Positions 1-7,095 of a DNA stretch of 17,412 bases are shown here, piece after piece; position 1 is the first letter of the stretch, and each line of letters begins with the position of its first letter. The position numbers and the translations under genes were made by a program. Origin of the DNA: Clostridiales bacterium UBA7011 (GTDB lineage Bacteria; Bacillota; Clostridia; Oscillospirales; Butyricicoccaceae); contig DJXF01000047.1 in NCBI GenBank assembly GCA_002449635.1, positions 4,636 to 22,047 on the forward strand, written 5' to 3'. Below the pieces are notes generated by a model, which was given only the letters and a program-made list of their open reading frames with translations, was not told the origin of the DNA and did not search any database.

Positions 1-341
1 GCATTCCGGAAGCCGCGCAGACCGATGCGGAGAGCATTCCCGACATCCCCATTCCGCCCGACTATATTGCGAAGCCGAAATCGGGGCCGGCACAGAAACG
101 GAAGAAGAAAACCGGACAGCCGGAGAGAAAACAACCCGAGAGGGACCAAAAGGAAAGTGACGAAGATGCAGAGCAGCTGATGAGCCGCCGTGGCATTTTA
201 TTTGTCGTGATCGTCGTTGTGCTGCTGTTTGTCATTGCGCTGGGCGCGTGCGTGACCGCGCTGCGCGGCGGCAGCCCCGATGCGGCGGCCGGTTCCGGCT
301 CGGCGGAGGTAGGATTCTGGGCTGCACCGAAAAGCGACTGA
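1..341 (+). CDS. C-terminal fragment of an unrecognised single-pass membrane protein (5' end outside window)
   Basis: The reading frame is open from position 3 to a TGA at 339-341, so the gene starts upstream of the window. The visible 112 residues hold three parts. First comes a proline-rich, acidic-to-neutral stretch. Then follows a highly charged Lys/Arg/Glu/Gln-rich linker (about 90-180). Last is one strongly hydrophobic segment (about 192-270, ILFVVIVVVLLFVIALGACV) with Arg-Arg just before it, and a short Gly/Ser/Ala-rich tail ending GFWAAPKSD. The positive flank before the helix and the charged linker suggest a cytoplasmic N-terminal part and a short external tail. I do not recognise the family and cannot assign a function. 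An internal ATG at 180 would give a tiny membrane peptide but has no clear ribosome binding site, so I prefer a longer protein entering the window. Confidence 0.7.
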   Translation, partial: IPEAAQTDAESIPDIPIPPDYIAKPKSGPAQKRKKKTGQPERKQPERDQKESDEDAEQLMSRRGILFVVIVVVLLFVIALGACVTALRGGSPDAAAGSGSAEVGFWAAPKSD

Positions 342-352
342 ACGCGTGCAGA

Positions 353-391
353 TGCGGAATTGACCAGGCATCAAAGCGGGATGATTCCGCA
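353..391. other. Imperfect inverted repeat between the upstream gene and the glgA promoter
   Basis: TGCGGAAT at 353-360 is an exact inverted match to ATTCCGCA at 384-391. Inside it CATC (369-372) can pair with GATG (380-383), so the arms form a 12-bp stem with an eight-base bulge on the 5' side. There is no T-run, so it is not a typical terminator. It ends 12 bases before the -35 box of the glgA promoter. It could be an operator, an mRNA 3' end for the upstream gene, or chance. Confidence 0.3.
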
Positions 392-403
392 GCATGGCAG
401 CAG

Positions 404-432
404 TTGACAAGCCTGCGTACATGTTTTATAAT
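404..432 (+). promoter_or_regulatory. Consensus sigma-A promoter of glgA
   Basis: TTGACA at 404-409 and TATAAT at 427-432 are separated by exactly 17 bases: a perfect match to the housekeeping promoter consensus. Transcription should begin near 439, giving a leader of about 100 bases before glgA. The leader is GC-rich from 480 to 520 with some self-complementarity, but I recognise no riboswitch in it. Confidence 0.85.
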
Positions 433-540
433 ATATCTGTGTATTTTCACCTGCTTTTTGTACATAGTAGCTATATGCTTGCGGCGCGCTGCGCTGAAAT
501 CGCGCGATGAAAGCGCGGCTGAGAGGGAGGGCTTCCAGAT

Positions 541-1983
541 ATGAAAAATATATTGTTTGCTGCATCGGAATGCGTTCCGTTTGTAAAAACCGGCGGACTG
601 GCCGATGTTGTCGGTGCGCTTCCCAAGTCGCTCGACAGGGAAAAATATGACGTGCGTGTTGTCATCCCGGATTACACCTGCATCCCGCAGAAATACCGCA
701 GCCGCTTCTCCTATTTCGGCAATTTTTATATGGATCTGGGTGAGCTGGGCAATTTTTATGTCGGTATTATGACCTGTGAGATGGACGGTATCCGATATTA
801 TTATATTGACAACGAGCATTTCTTCCGCGGCGAAAAGCTGTACAGCGATATTCTGTGGGATATCCAGAAATTCAGCTTTTTCTCCAAGGCGGTTCTGTCC
901 ATGCTGCCGTTTATCGGCTTCCGCCCGGACATCATTCACTGCCACGACTGGCAGGCGGCGCTGATTCCGGTTTTCCTGCATGAAATGTTCCAGGACAATC
1001 CGTTCTTCCGCGGCATCCGCACGATTATGACGATTCACAACCTGAAGTTCCAGGGCATTTGGGACATTCAGACCATGCGCCGCTTTACCGGCCTGCCGGG
1101 GCATGTCTTTGTTCTCGGACGCATGGAGTTTAACAAGGACGCGAATATGCTCAAGGGCGGTCTGGTCTATGCCGACCGCATCACGACGGTCAGCGAAACC
1201 TATGCCAATGAAATCCGCATGCCGTATTACGGCGAGGGTCTGGACGGCCTGCTCAATGCAAAGGCGGACACGCTCAGCGGCATTCTGAACGGCATTGATT
1301 ATGACATGTACAATCCGGCGACCGATCCGATGCTCGCCGCGAACTATACCGCCGCTTCCTTCAAGGAGGGCAAAAAAGCCTGCAAGCTGGCGCTTCAGCG
1401 CGAGCTCGGCATGCCGGAGGATCCGGATGTCATGATGATCGCGATGATCACCCGTCTGACCGATCAGAAGGGTCTCGATCTGGTGGAATGGGTGCTCGAG
1501 CGCATGCTCGCATCGCGCATTCAGCTGGTCATCATCGGCACGGGAGATCCGCGCTATGAAAATCTGTTCCGTCACTACGAATGGACGCGAAAGGGACAGG
1601 TCTCCGCAAACATCCTCTTCAACGAGGAGCGCGCGCACCATGTATACGCCGCGGCGGACGCGATGCTCATGCCGTCGCGCTTCGAGCCGTGCGGTCTGAC
1701 GCAGCTGATCTCGCTGCGCTATGGTACGGTTCCGATTGTCCGCGAGACCGGCGGTCTGCGCGACACCGTGCAGCCGTACAACTGGTTTGAACAGACAGGC
1801 ACCGGCTTCTCGTTCGCAAATTACAATGCAGATGAGATGCTCAACACCATCTTCTATGCGGAGCAGGTGTTCTATGATGAACCGGATGCATGGGCAGATA
1901 TGGTCGAGCGCGGCATGTGCAAGGACTTTTCGTGGAGCGCTTCCGCGAAGAAATATGAGGATCTGTACGATTCCCTCACCTGA
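541..1983 (+). CDS. glgA: Glycogen synthase (ADP-glucose), GT5 family
   Basis: This 480-residue protein transfers glucose from ADP-glucose to the non-reducing end of an alpha-1,4-glucan in cytoplasmic glycogen synthesis. The N-terminal KTGGLADVVGALP (residues 16-28) is the ADP-glucose-binding signature of bacterial glycogen synthases, and ICH-DWQ near residue 133 is the usual GT5 motif. The C-terminal Rossmann domain has PSRFEPCGL (378-386) with the GT-B glutamate pattern, and RETGGLRDT (401-409). The length matches the family (about 475-485). The ATG at 541 follows a GAGGGAGGG ribosome binding site. The gene stands alone between a consensus promoter and a strong terminator. No glgC, glgD or glgB is in the window, so other glycogen genes must lie elsewhere. 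Confidence 0.97.
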   Translation: MKNILFAASECVPFVKTGGLADVVGALPKSLDREKYDVRVVIPDYTCIPQKYRSRFSYFGNFYMDLGELGNFYVGIMTCEMDGIRYYYIDNEHFFRGEKLYSDILWDIQKFSFFSKAVLSMLPFIGFRPDIIHCHDWQAALIPVFLHEMFQDNPFFRGIRTIMTIHNLKFQGIWDIQTMRRFTGLPGHVFVLGRMEFNKDANMLKGGLVYADRITTVSETYANEIRMPYYGEGLDGLLNAKADTLSGILNGIDYDMYNPATDPMLAANYTAASFKEGKKACKLALQRELGMPEDPDVMMIAMITRLTDQKGLDLVEWVLERMLASRIQLVIIGTGDPRYENLFRHYEWTRKGQVSANILFNEERAHHVYAAADAMLMPSRFEPCGLTQLISLRYGTVPIVRETGGLRDTVQPYNWFEQTGTGFSFANYNADEMLNTIFYAEQVFYDEPDAWADMVERGMCKDFSWSASAKKYEDLYDSLT

Positions 1984-2005
1984 AAATAGAATAAACAGAA
2001 ATCCG

Positions 2006-2034
2006 GCGGCGGGCGAAAAGCCCGCCGCTTTTTT
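2006..2034 (+). terminator. Rho-independent terminator after glgA
   Basis: GCGGCGGGC (2006-2014) and GCCCGCCGC (2020-2028) form a perfect 9-bp GC stem with a GAAAA loop, followed by six T (2029-2034). It separates glgA from the spoVA operon that starts immediately downstream. Confidence 0.93.
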
Positions 2035-2043
2035 GCCTCCTGC

Positions 2044-2072
2044 GGATAAAATCACCTTTCTGTGGCATACTA
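2044..2072 (+). promoter_or_regulatory. Sporulation sigma-G/sigma-F-type promoter of spoVACDE
   Basis: GGATA at 2044-2048 and CATACTA at 2066-2072 are 17 bases apart. CATACTA fits the sigma-G -10 pattern (CATNMTA), and GGATA is one base off the GMATR -35 pattern. In Bacillus subtilis the spoVA operon is read by sigma-G in the forespore, so site and genes agree. No better sigma-A promoter is visible between the glgA terminator and the spoVAC start at 2096. Family knowledge supplies the consensus; use by sigma-G here is inferred. Confidence 0.72.
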
Positions 2073-2095
2073 CGCTGTGAACGGAGGGAACGAGT

Positions 2096-2539
2096 ATGGA
2101 TGTTACACCGCAGGAATATACAAGCATGGTGCAGAAGCAGTCCGACCCGTCGCCGATGCTGCGCGATATGGCGTGGGCATTTGTGGTCGGCGGCGCGATC
2201 TGCACGCTCGGACAGGCGGTTTTGGAATTCTGGAAGTTCACCGGACTGGGACAAAAGGACGCGGCCATTGCGACTTCGATCACCCTGATTGCACTTGCCG
2301 CCCTGCTGACCGGTCTGCACGTCTATGAAAAGCTGGCAAAGCATGCCGGAGCAGGCACACTGGTTCCGATCACCGGCTTCAGCAATTCTGTCGCGTCACC
2401 CGCGCTGGAATTTAAAAGCGAGGGGCTGGTGCTGGGCACAGCGGCAAAGATGTTCATCATTGCGGGACCGGTGCTCGTATACGGCATCGGCGCCTCTATC
2501 GTGTACGGCATTTTGCTGGTGCTGTTCGGCGGCTATTGA
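2096..2539 (+). CDS. spoVAC: Stage V sporulation protein AC
   Basis: This 147-residue integral membrane protein is part of the SpoVA channel, which takes up Ca-dipicolinic acid into the developing spore and releases it in germination. B. subtilis SpoVAC has been described as a mechanosensitive channel. Hydrophobic helices alternate with the family motifs AGAGTLVPITGFSNS (about residues 84-98) and EFKSEGLVLG (about 105-114). Length matches the family (about 150). The ATG at 2096 lies 7 bases after GGAGGG. It is the first gene of a C-D-E operon, with spoVAD 15 bases downstream. Confidence 0.95.
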   Translation: MDVTPQEYTSMVQKQSDPSPMLRDMAWAFVVGGAICTLGQAVLEFWKFTGLGQKDAAIATSITLIALAALLTGLHVYEKLAKHAGAGTLVPITGFSNSVASPALEFKSEGLVLGTAAKMFIIAGPVLVYGIGASIVYGILLVLFGGY

Positions 2540-2554
2540 CGGGGAGGAATTGCG

Positions 2555-3583
2555 ATGAACGGAAAACGAGTGGGAGAGTCCACCATCCGGCTGGAACGCC
2601 CTCCGCGCGTGCGTGCATGGGCGGCAGTCGGCGGAAAAAAGGAAAAAGAAGGCCCGCTGGGGGCGAAATTTGACAAGCTGTTTCCGGACACGATGTGCGG
2701 GGAAAAGACATGGGAACAGGCGGAGGTGCATCTGCAGAAAGCCGCGGTCCGGACGGCCGCGAACAAATGCCATCTGCCGGTTTCCGCGCTTGATCTGATG
2801 ATAGCAGGCGATCTGCTCGGACAGTGCGTCGCGTCGAGCTATGCGGCGCGCGGCACACAGGTGCCTTACCTCGGATTATACGGCGCGTGCTCGACGATGG
2901 CGGAGAGCCTTGCGCTGTCCGCCTGCCTGCTGGACGGCGGTTACGCACAGCGCGTATGTGCGGTCGCCTCGTCCCATTTCTGCACGGCGGAGCGGCAGTA
3001 CCGCTTTCCGCTCGCCTATGGCGGACAGCGCACACCCACCGCGCAGTGGACGGCAACGGCGGCAGGTGCGTGTATTTTGACACAGGCGGCGGATGACTGC
3101 GCTCCGGTGCGCATCACGCATGTGTGCTTTGGCAAAATCTGTGATCTCGGCGTGACGGATGCGAACAATATGGGCGCGGCGATGGCGCCTGCCGCACACA
3201 GCACCCTGCGCGCGCTGCTGCGCGATACGGATACCAAACCGTCGGATTATGACGGCATTTTTACCGGCGATCTCGGAGAGGTCGGCACGCGGCTGCTGCA
3301 TGAGCTGTTCCGGCGCGACGGCATTGATATCAGCGGGGTGCACGAGGACTGCGGCCGCCTGCTGTTCAGCAAGCAGCAGGATGTGCATGCGGGCGGCTCG
3401 GGCTGCGGCTGTGCCGCGTCTGTGCTGTGCGCCCATCTGCTGCCGCAGCTTGCGGACGGCAGTCTGCACCGCATTGTGCTCGCGGCGACCGGCGCGCTCA
3501 TGAGCCCGACCAGTGTGCAGCAGGGAGAGAGCATACCGGGGATCTGCCATGCGGTCGTATTCGAGTCGGGCGAAAAGAGGTGA
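2555..3583 (+). CDS. spoVAD: Stage V sporulation protein AD, thiolase-fold dipicolinate-binding protein
   Basis: The 342-residue product is the soluble SpoVA subunit that sits at the spore inner membrane. It has a thiolase/ketoacyl-synthase-like fold, and in B. subtilis it binds dipicolinic acid directly. The nucleophile-type Cys lies in GLYGACSTM (Cys112), followed by the SHFCTAERQYRFPL stretch and a glycine-rich C-terminal half (HAGGSGCGC), all typical of SpoVAD. Length matches the family (about 338). The start ATG follows GGGGAGG with good spacing. It lies 15 bases after spoVAC and 7 bases before spoVAE, so the three are surely co-transcribed. Confidence 0.96.
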   Translation: MNGKRVGESTIRLERPPRVRAWAAVGGKKEKEGPLGAKFDKLFPDTMCGEKTWEQAEVHLQKAAVRTAANKCHLPVSALDLMIAGDLLGQCVASSYAARGTQVPYLGLYGACSTMAESLALSACLLDGGYAQRVCAVASSHFCTAERQYRFPLAYGGQRTPTAQWTATAAGACILTQAADDCAPVRITHVCFGKICDLGVTDANNMGAAMAPAAHSTLRALLRDTDTKPSDYDGIFTGDLGEVGTRLLHELFRRDGIDISGVHEDCGRLLFSKQQDVHAGGSGCGCAASVLCAHLLPQLADGSLHRIVLAATGALMSPTSVQQGESIPGICHAVVFESGEKR

Positions 3584-3590
3584 GGCGGAT

Positions 3591-3947
3591 ATGCAGTATG
3601 TGATTGCATTTGTGACGGGCGGCATCATTTGCGCGCTCAGTCAGATTCTGATTGACCGGACCAAGCTGACACCGGCGCGCATTCTGACGGCATACGTCGT
3701 GGCGGGCGTTGTGCTGACCGCGGTCGGCGTGTACAAGCCGTTTGTGGATTTTGCCGGCGCGGGCGCGACGGTGCCGCTGCTCGGCTTCGGCTACACGCTC
3801 GCCGAGGGCGTGCGCTCGGCAGTGGCGCAGAGCGGTATGCTCGGCGCATTTACCGGCGGCGCACAGGCGGCGGCGGGCGGCATTTCGGCGGCGGTCTTTT
3901 TCGGGCTGCTGACGGCGCTGCTGTTTCGTCCGGAGGACAAGAGCTGA
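3591..3947 (+). CDS. spoVAE: Stage V sporulation protein AE (SpoVAEb-type)
   Basis: A 118-residue membrane protein, the last subunit of this SpoVA operon. The N-terminus FVTGGIICALSQILIDRTKL and the internal FAGAGATVPLLGFGYTLAEG match SpoVAE; the AGAG-VPLLGFG motif parallels the one in SpoVAC, to which it is distantly related. The frame is open further upstream, to 3513, but that part overlaps spoVAD. The ATG at 3591 follows AGGTGAGG and gives the family length, so I chose it. No terminator is visible before the next promoter at 3956, so read-through into the hydrolase gene in the forespore is possible. Confidence 0.93.
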   Translation: MQYVIAFVTGGIICALSQILIDRTKLTPARILTAYVVAGVVLTAVGVYKPFVDFAGAGATVPLLGFGYTLAEGVRSAVAQSGMLGAFTGGAQAAAGGISAAVFFGLLTALLFRPEDKS

Positions 3948-3955
3948 GCACACGG

Positions 3956-3984
3956 TTGCATCCGGCATCACTTTGGGGTATCAT
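3956..3984 (+). promoter_or_regulatory. Sigma-A promoter of the SGNH hydrolase gene
   Basis: TTGCAT (3956-3961) and TATCAT (3979-3984) are separated by 17 bases. Transcription would begin near 3991, only about 5 bases before the ATG at 3996. This helps decide the start of the next gene in favour of the GTG at 4008. Confidence 0.7.
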
Positions 3985-4007
3985 AGTGCCACAGGATGGT
4001 GAGAAAC

Positions 4008-4655
4008 GTGAAGACAATTGTTTGCTACGGCGATTCCAATACGCACGGCTACGACCCGCTGACCGGCGGGCGCTATGACTATGCCGTGCGCTGGCCGGGA
4101 CAGCTGCAGCGGCTGCTCGGTCAGGACTACTATGTTGTAGAAGAGGGACTGAACAGCCGCACGACAGTGTGTGACGACCCGTGTTATGACGACAACAAAA
4201 ACGGCGCGGCGCTGCTGCCCGCCATTGTCAAGACGCATATGCCGATTGACCTGCTCATCGTGATGCTCGGCTCGAATGATATGAAGCTGCGCTTTCACAT
4301 GGGAGCGGCGGATATCGCACGCGGTGCGGCGCTGCTCGTCCAGTCGGCAAAGGCGGTTTCCGCGGCGAAAAGTGCGGACGGAACAGCGTGTGAGATTCTG
4401 CTCACCGCACCGCCCGCCATCACGGAGGATTTGAGAAACGGCGACGGCATCGCGGAATTCGGGGAGCGTGCCATGCACGTTTCCGCCGAACTGTCTGAGC
4501 GGTATGCGCGCGCTGCACACGAGGCCGGCGTACATTTTTTCGACGCGGCGGCAGTCGTGCGTCCGTCCTCTGCGGACGGGCTGCATCTGACACCCGAGGG
4601 TCACACGGCGCTCGCGCGGGCGATGGCGGAGCAGTGCCGCAGCATACTGGGCTGA
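4008..4655 (+). CDS. SGNH/GDSL-family esterase, arylesterase/acyltransferase-like
   Basis: The product is a cytoplasmic-looking hydrolase (no signal peptide) of 215 residues. It carries the SGNH blocks in order: GDSNTHG with nucleophile Ser10, EEGLNSRTT (block II region, 45-53), GSND with Asn90, and DGLHLTPEGH with Asp190 and His193. Spacing and sequence resemble the Mycobacterium smegmatis arylesterase/acyltransferase MsAcT (GDS, EEGL-RTT, GTND, DG-H), about the same length. The natural substrate is unknown; small acetate or acyl esters are likely. Start: an in-frame ATG at 3996 is possible, but it has no ribosome binding site and lies about 5 bases from the predicted transcription start. 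The GTG at 4008 follows GGTGAG (3998-4003) and gives the typical MKTIVCYGDS beginning. The gene is a monocistron. Confidence 0.88.
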   Translation: MKTIVCYGDSNTHGYDPLTGGRYDYAVRWPGQLQRLLGQDYYVVEEGLNSRTTVCDDPCYDDNKNGAALLPAIVKTHMPIDLLIVMLGSNDMKLRFHMGAADIARGAALLVQSAKAVSAAKSADGTACEILLTAPPAITEDLRNGDGIAEFGERAMHVSAELSERYARAAHEAGVHFFDAAAVVRPSSADGLHLTPEGHTALARAMAEQCRSILG

Positions 4656-4679
4656 CAGAACAGAGGATGAGAGAAGAGC

Positions 4680-4721
4680 GGTGTTCCGCGCGGCAACGGG
4701 CTGCGGGAACATCGTTTTTTT
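4680..4721 (+). terminator. Terminator after the SGNH hydrolase gene
   Basis: GGTGTTCC (4680-4687) pairs with GGAACATC (4706-4713) with one G-U pair, enclosing a GC-rich, partly paired loop. Seven T follow (4715-4721). It lies 25 bases past the stop codon. Confidence 0.8.
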
Positions 4722-4752
4722 GATGTTTGTGCATCCGCCGGTGCGCTTTTTC

Positions 4753-4781
4753 TTGCATCGGGACTGCAAAGGGATTATAAT
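4753..4781 (+). promoter_or_regulatory. Sigma-A promoter of the envelope-polymer operon
   Basis: TTGCAT (4753-4758) and TATAAT (4776-4781) have a 17-base spacer. Transcription should begin near 4788, about 25 bases before the start at 4813. Confidence 0.83.
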
Positions 4782-4812
4782 AACCCCATATTGGGAAATA
4801 AGGAGCATGGAC

Positions 4813-5796
4813 ATGAAATTCAGTGTAATCATCCCTGTATATAATGTAAAAGCATATCTGGAAAAATGTGTGCAGTCGGTGCTGGCACAGCGGTGTGACG
4901 ACTATGAGGTCATATTGGTGGACGACGGCTCCACGGACGAGAGCGGCGCGCTGTGTGACACGCTTGCCGCGCAGCATGCGGAGCACATCCGCGTGATTCA
5001 TCAGAAAAACGGCGGACTGGGTGCGGCGCGCAATACGGGCATCGAGCATGCCCTGGGCGATTATCTCGTTTTTCTTGACAGTGACGATTATATCGACCCT
5101 GCGATGCTGGCGGAGCTGTCGGAAAAAATTGACGAAACCCATGCGGATATCCTCACGTTCGGGTTCCGCGTCGACAAAAACGGCGACACCTCCGAGGTCG
5201 TTCTCGATGCGCTGCCCGAAGGGCGCATCATGACGCTGGAGGATACGCCGGAGCTGCTGCTTGCGCTGCCCAACGCGTGGACACGCATCTATACGCGCCG
5301 GCTGTTTCTCGAAAGCGGCATCCGTTATCCCGGACGCGTGTGGTATGAGGACATCCGCACGACGACAAAGCTGTTTGCCTGTGCGCAGAGCATTGTCTTT
5401 GTCCGCCGTCCGTATTATTACTATGTCGTGCGCGAGAACTCCATCACGCACAACAAAAATGTGGCGCGAAACCGCGAAATCATCGAGGCGTTTGACGATT
5501 TGCTGGGCTGGTATCAGGAAAACGGCCTGTTCGAGCGTTATCGGGACGAGCTGTGCCGGCTGACCATCGACCATGTCTTTCTCGCGGCATCCGTCCGCGT
5601 GCTGACAGCGGACCCCGGACATCCGCTGCTCGGCGAATTTTATCAGTATACGCGCAGACGGTTCCCGGGCTTTGAGAAAAACCGGTATCTGCCGCAGCTG
5701 CCGCGGGCGAAAAAACTCGCGTTTCGCCTGCTGCTGCACCGCCGGTATCGCCTGCTCGCGGCGCTGTTCCGCATGAAAAACCGCACCGGCGCCTGA
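4813..5796 (+). CDS. Family 2 glycosyltransferase (GT-A fold)
   Basis: A 327-residue enzyme that should transfer a sugar from a nucleotide-sugar donor to a surface-polymer precursor on the inner face of the membrane. It shows the GT2 pattern FSVIIPVYNVKAYLEKCVQS at the N-terminus, VDDGSTDES (36-44), NGGLGAARNTGIEHA (66-80) and the metal-binding DSD at 89-91 in FLDSDDY. The C-terminal third is basic and has no long membrane span. Donor and acceptor cannot be read from sequence. Start: the frame is open back to 4681, but the promoter lies inside that stretch. AAGGAG at 4800-4805 is 7 bases from ATG 4813 but only 1 from ATG 4807, so 4813 is preferred. First gene of a three-gene operon. Confidence 0.93.
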   Translation: MKFSVIIPVYNVKAYLEKCVQSVLAQRCDDYEVILVDDGSTDESGALCDTLAAQHAEHIRVIHQKNGGLGAARNTGIEHALGDYLVFLDSDDYIDPAMLAELSEKIDETHADILTFGFRVDKNGDTSEVVLDALPEGRIMTLEDTPELLLALPNAWTRIYTRRLFLESGIRYPGRVWYEDIRTTTKLFACAQSIVFVRRPYYYYVVRENSITHNKNVARNREIIEAFDDLLGWYQENGLFERYRDELCRLTIDHVFLAASVRVLTADPGHPLLGEFYQYTRRRFPGFEKNRYLPQLPRAKKLAFRLLLHRRYRLLAALFRMKNRTGA

Positions 5797-5816
5797 TTAC
5801 GAAAGGAATCTTTGTT

Positions 5817-7088
5817 TTGAAGCTCAATCGAAATGCGCTCCAGTCAAAAAAGGGCGTTTTACTTAAAAATACGATCATGCTGTATATCATGCAGTTTTCG
5901 ACGTATCTGCTCAGCTTTATTGTTGTACCCTATGAAACGCGCGTGCTCGGGCCGACCTATTTCGGCAAGCTCGGCGTCGCGACGGCAATCATGGTATATT
6001 TTCAGCTGGTCATCGACTTCGGATTTCTGCTCAGCGCGACGGAGGATGTCTCCCGCCACCGCGAGGACAAGGGCTATGTCGCAAAGGTGCTGACCGCGGT
6101 GTCGATTGACAAGCTGTTCCTCACCGCCGGTTCGGTGATTGTGCTGCTGGTTTTGTGTCAGGTGCTGCCCAGCTGGCAGGAGGACCGCGCGTTTTACCTG
6201 CTGTTTCTGATTGCCACGGCGGTCAATTCCATGATTCCCGATTACCTGTACCGCGGACTGGAGCAAATGACTGCGATTACGGTGCGGACGGTCGCCATCA
6301 AGGCATTTTTCACGGTCATGATTGTGCTGCTGCTCAAACGGCCGGACCAGTACTGCATCATCCCGATTCTGAACATCATCGGCAACACTGCGGCGCTGCT
6401 CGGCGTCTATCTGCATCTGGACCGGCAGATGGACATTCGCTTTGTCCCCTGCCGCCCCCGCGACGTGTGGGACAGCTTCCGCCGGTCGAGCACCTTTTTC
6501 TATTCCCGCATTGCGACCTCGGTATATACGGCGAGCAATACGGTTATTCTCAGCGTGATTTCCGCCGGCTCGTCCATCGGCTACTATTCGCTGGCGGACA
6601 AGCTGGTCACAACCGCAAAAAGCGGGTTGTCGCCGATTTCCGACAGCCTGTACCCGTATATGACCAAAAACCGTGATTTTAAGCTGGTGTGGCGCATTCT
6701 GAAAATCATCATGCCGGTCATTGTCGGCGGCTGTGCGGTTGTATTCATTTTCGCGCGTCCGCTGTGCCAGATTGTCTTTGGCGCGGAATACGGGGATGCT
6801 GCGCCGGTGCTGCGTGCGATGCTGCCGGTCGTCGTTGTCATTCTGCCGAGCTATATCCTCGGCTTCCCGACCCTGAGCGCCATGGGTCTGTCCAAATATG
6901 CAAACTATTCTGTCGTGTTCGGCTCGGCGCTGCATGTGTTCAATCTGCTCGTGCTGTATTTTACCGGACATATGAACATGGTTACACTGGGCGCGCTTGT
7001 GTCTGTGGCGGAAATTGCGATTCTGCTGTTCCGCGTGACCGTCATCTGGAAAAATCGTGCGCTGCTGCGGGTAAAACAGGAGGATTGA
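5817..7088 (+). CDS. Wzx-type oligosaccharide flippase (polysaccharide biosynthesis protein)
   Basis: A 423-residue, very hydrophobic protein with about 12 predicted membrane helices. The N-terminus (KNTIMLYIMQFSTYLLSFIV, then YETRVLGPTYFGKLGVA) is characteristic of MOP-superfamily Wzx/RfbX flippases, which move lipid-linked oligosaccharides across the cytoplasmic membrane. Length fits the family. It starts with TTG at 5817, after AAAGGA (5801-5806, 10-base gap); no in-frame ATG fits better. It lies 20 bases after the glycosyltransferase and 7 bases before the CDP-glycerol transferase-like gene, so it probably exports the glycan those two enzymes make. The repeat unit is unknown. Confidence 0.93.
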   Translation: MKLNRNALQSKKGVLLKNTIMLYIMQFSTYLLSFIVVPYETRVLGPTYFGKLGVATAIMVYFQLVIDFGFLLSATEDVSRHREDKGYVAKVLTAVSIDKLFLTAGSVIVLLVLCQVLPSWQEDRAFYLLFLIATAVNSMIPDYLYRGLEQMTAITVRTVAIKAFFTVMIVLLLKRPDQYCIIPILNIIGNTAALLGVYLHLDRQMDIRFVPCRPRDVWDSFRRSSTFFYSRIATSVYTASNTVILSVISAGSSIGYYSLADKLVTTAKSGLSPISDSLYPYMTKNRDFKLVWRILKIIMPVIVGGCAVVFIFARPLCQIVFGAEYGDAAPVLRAMLPVVVVILPSYILGFPTLSAMGLSKYANYSVVFGSALHVFNLLVLYFTGHMNMVTLGALVSVAEIAILLFRVTVIWKNRALLRVKQED

Positions 7089-7095
7089 GGTCAAA

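Noticed and set aside
232..2283. A 683-codon open frame on the minus strand opposite glgA
   Set aside because: It lies antisense to an unmistakable glgA, runs through its terminator and promoter, and its translation has no recognisable motif. Long antisense frames are expected in GC-rich genes with strong codon bias.
3513..3590. Upstream start for spoVAE inside spoVAD
   Set aside because: The extra residues are charged and non-conserved, while ATG 3591 has AGGTGAGG before it and gives the usual SpoVAE N-terminus.
4681..4812. Longer glycosyltransferase starting at 4681
   Set aside because: The terminator T-run and a TTGCAT-17-TATAAT promoter lie inside this stretch, and the GT2 core begins right at 4813.
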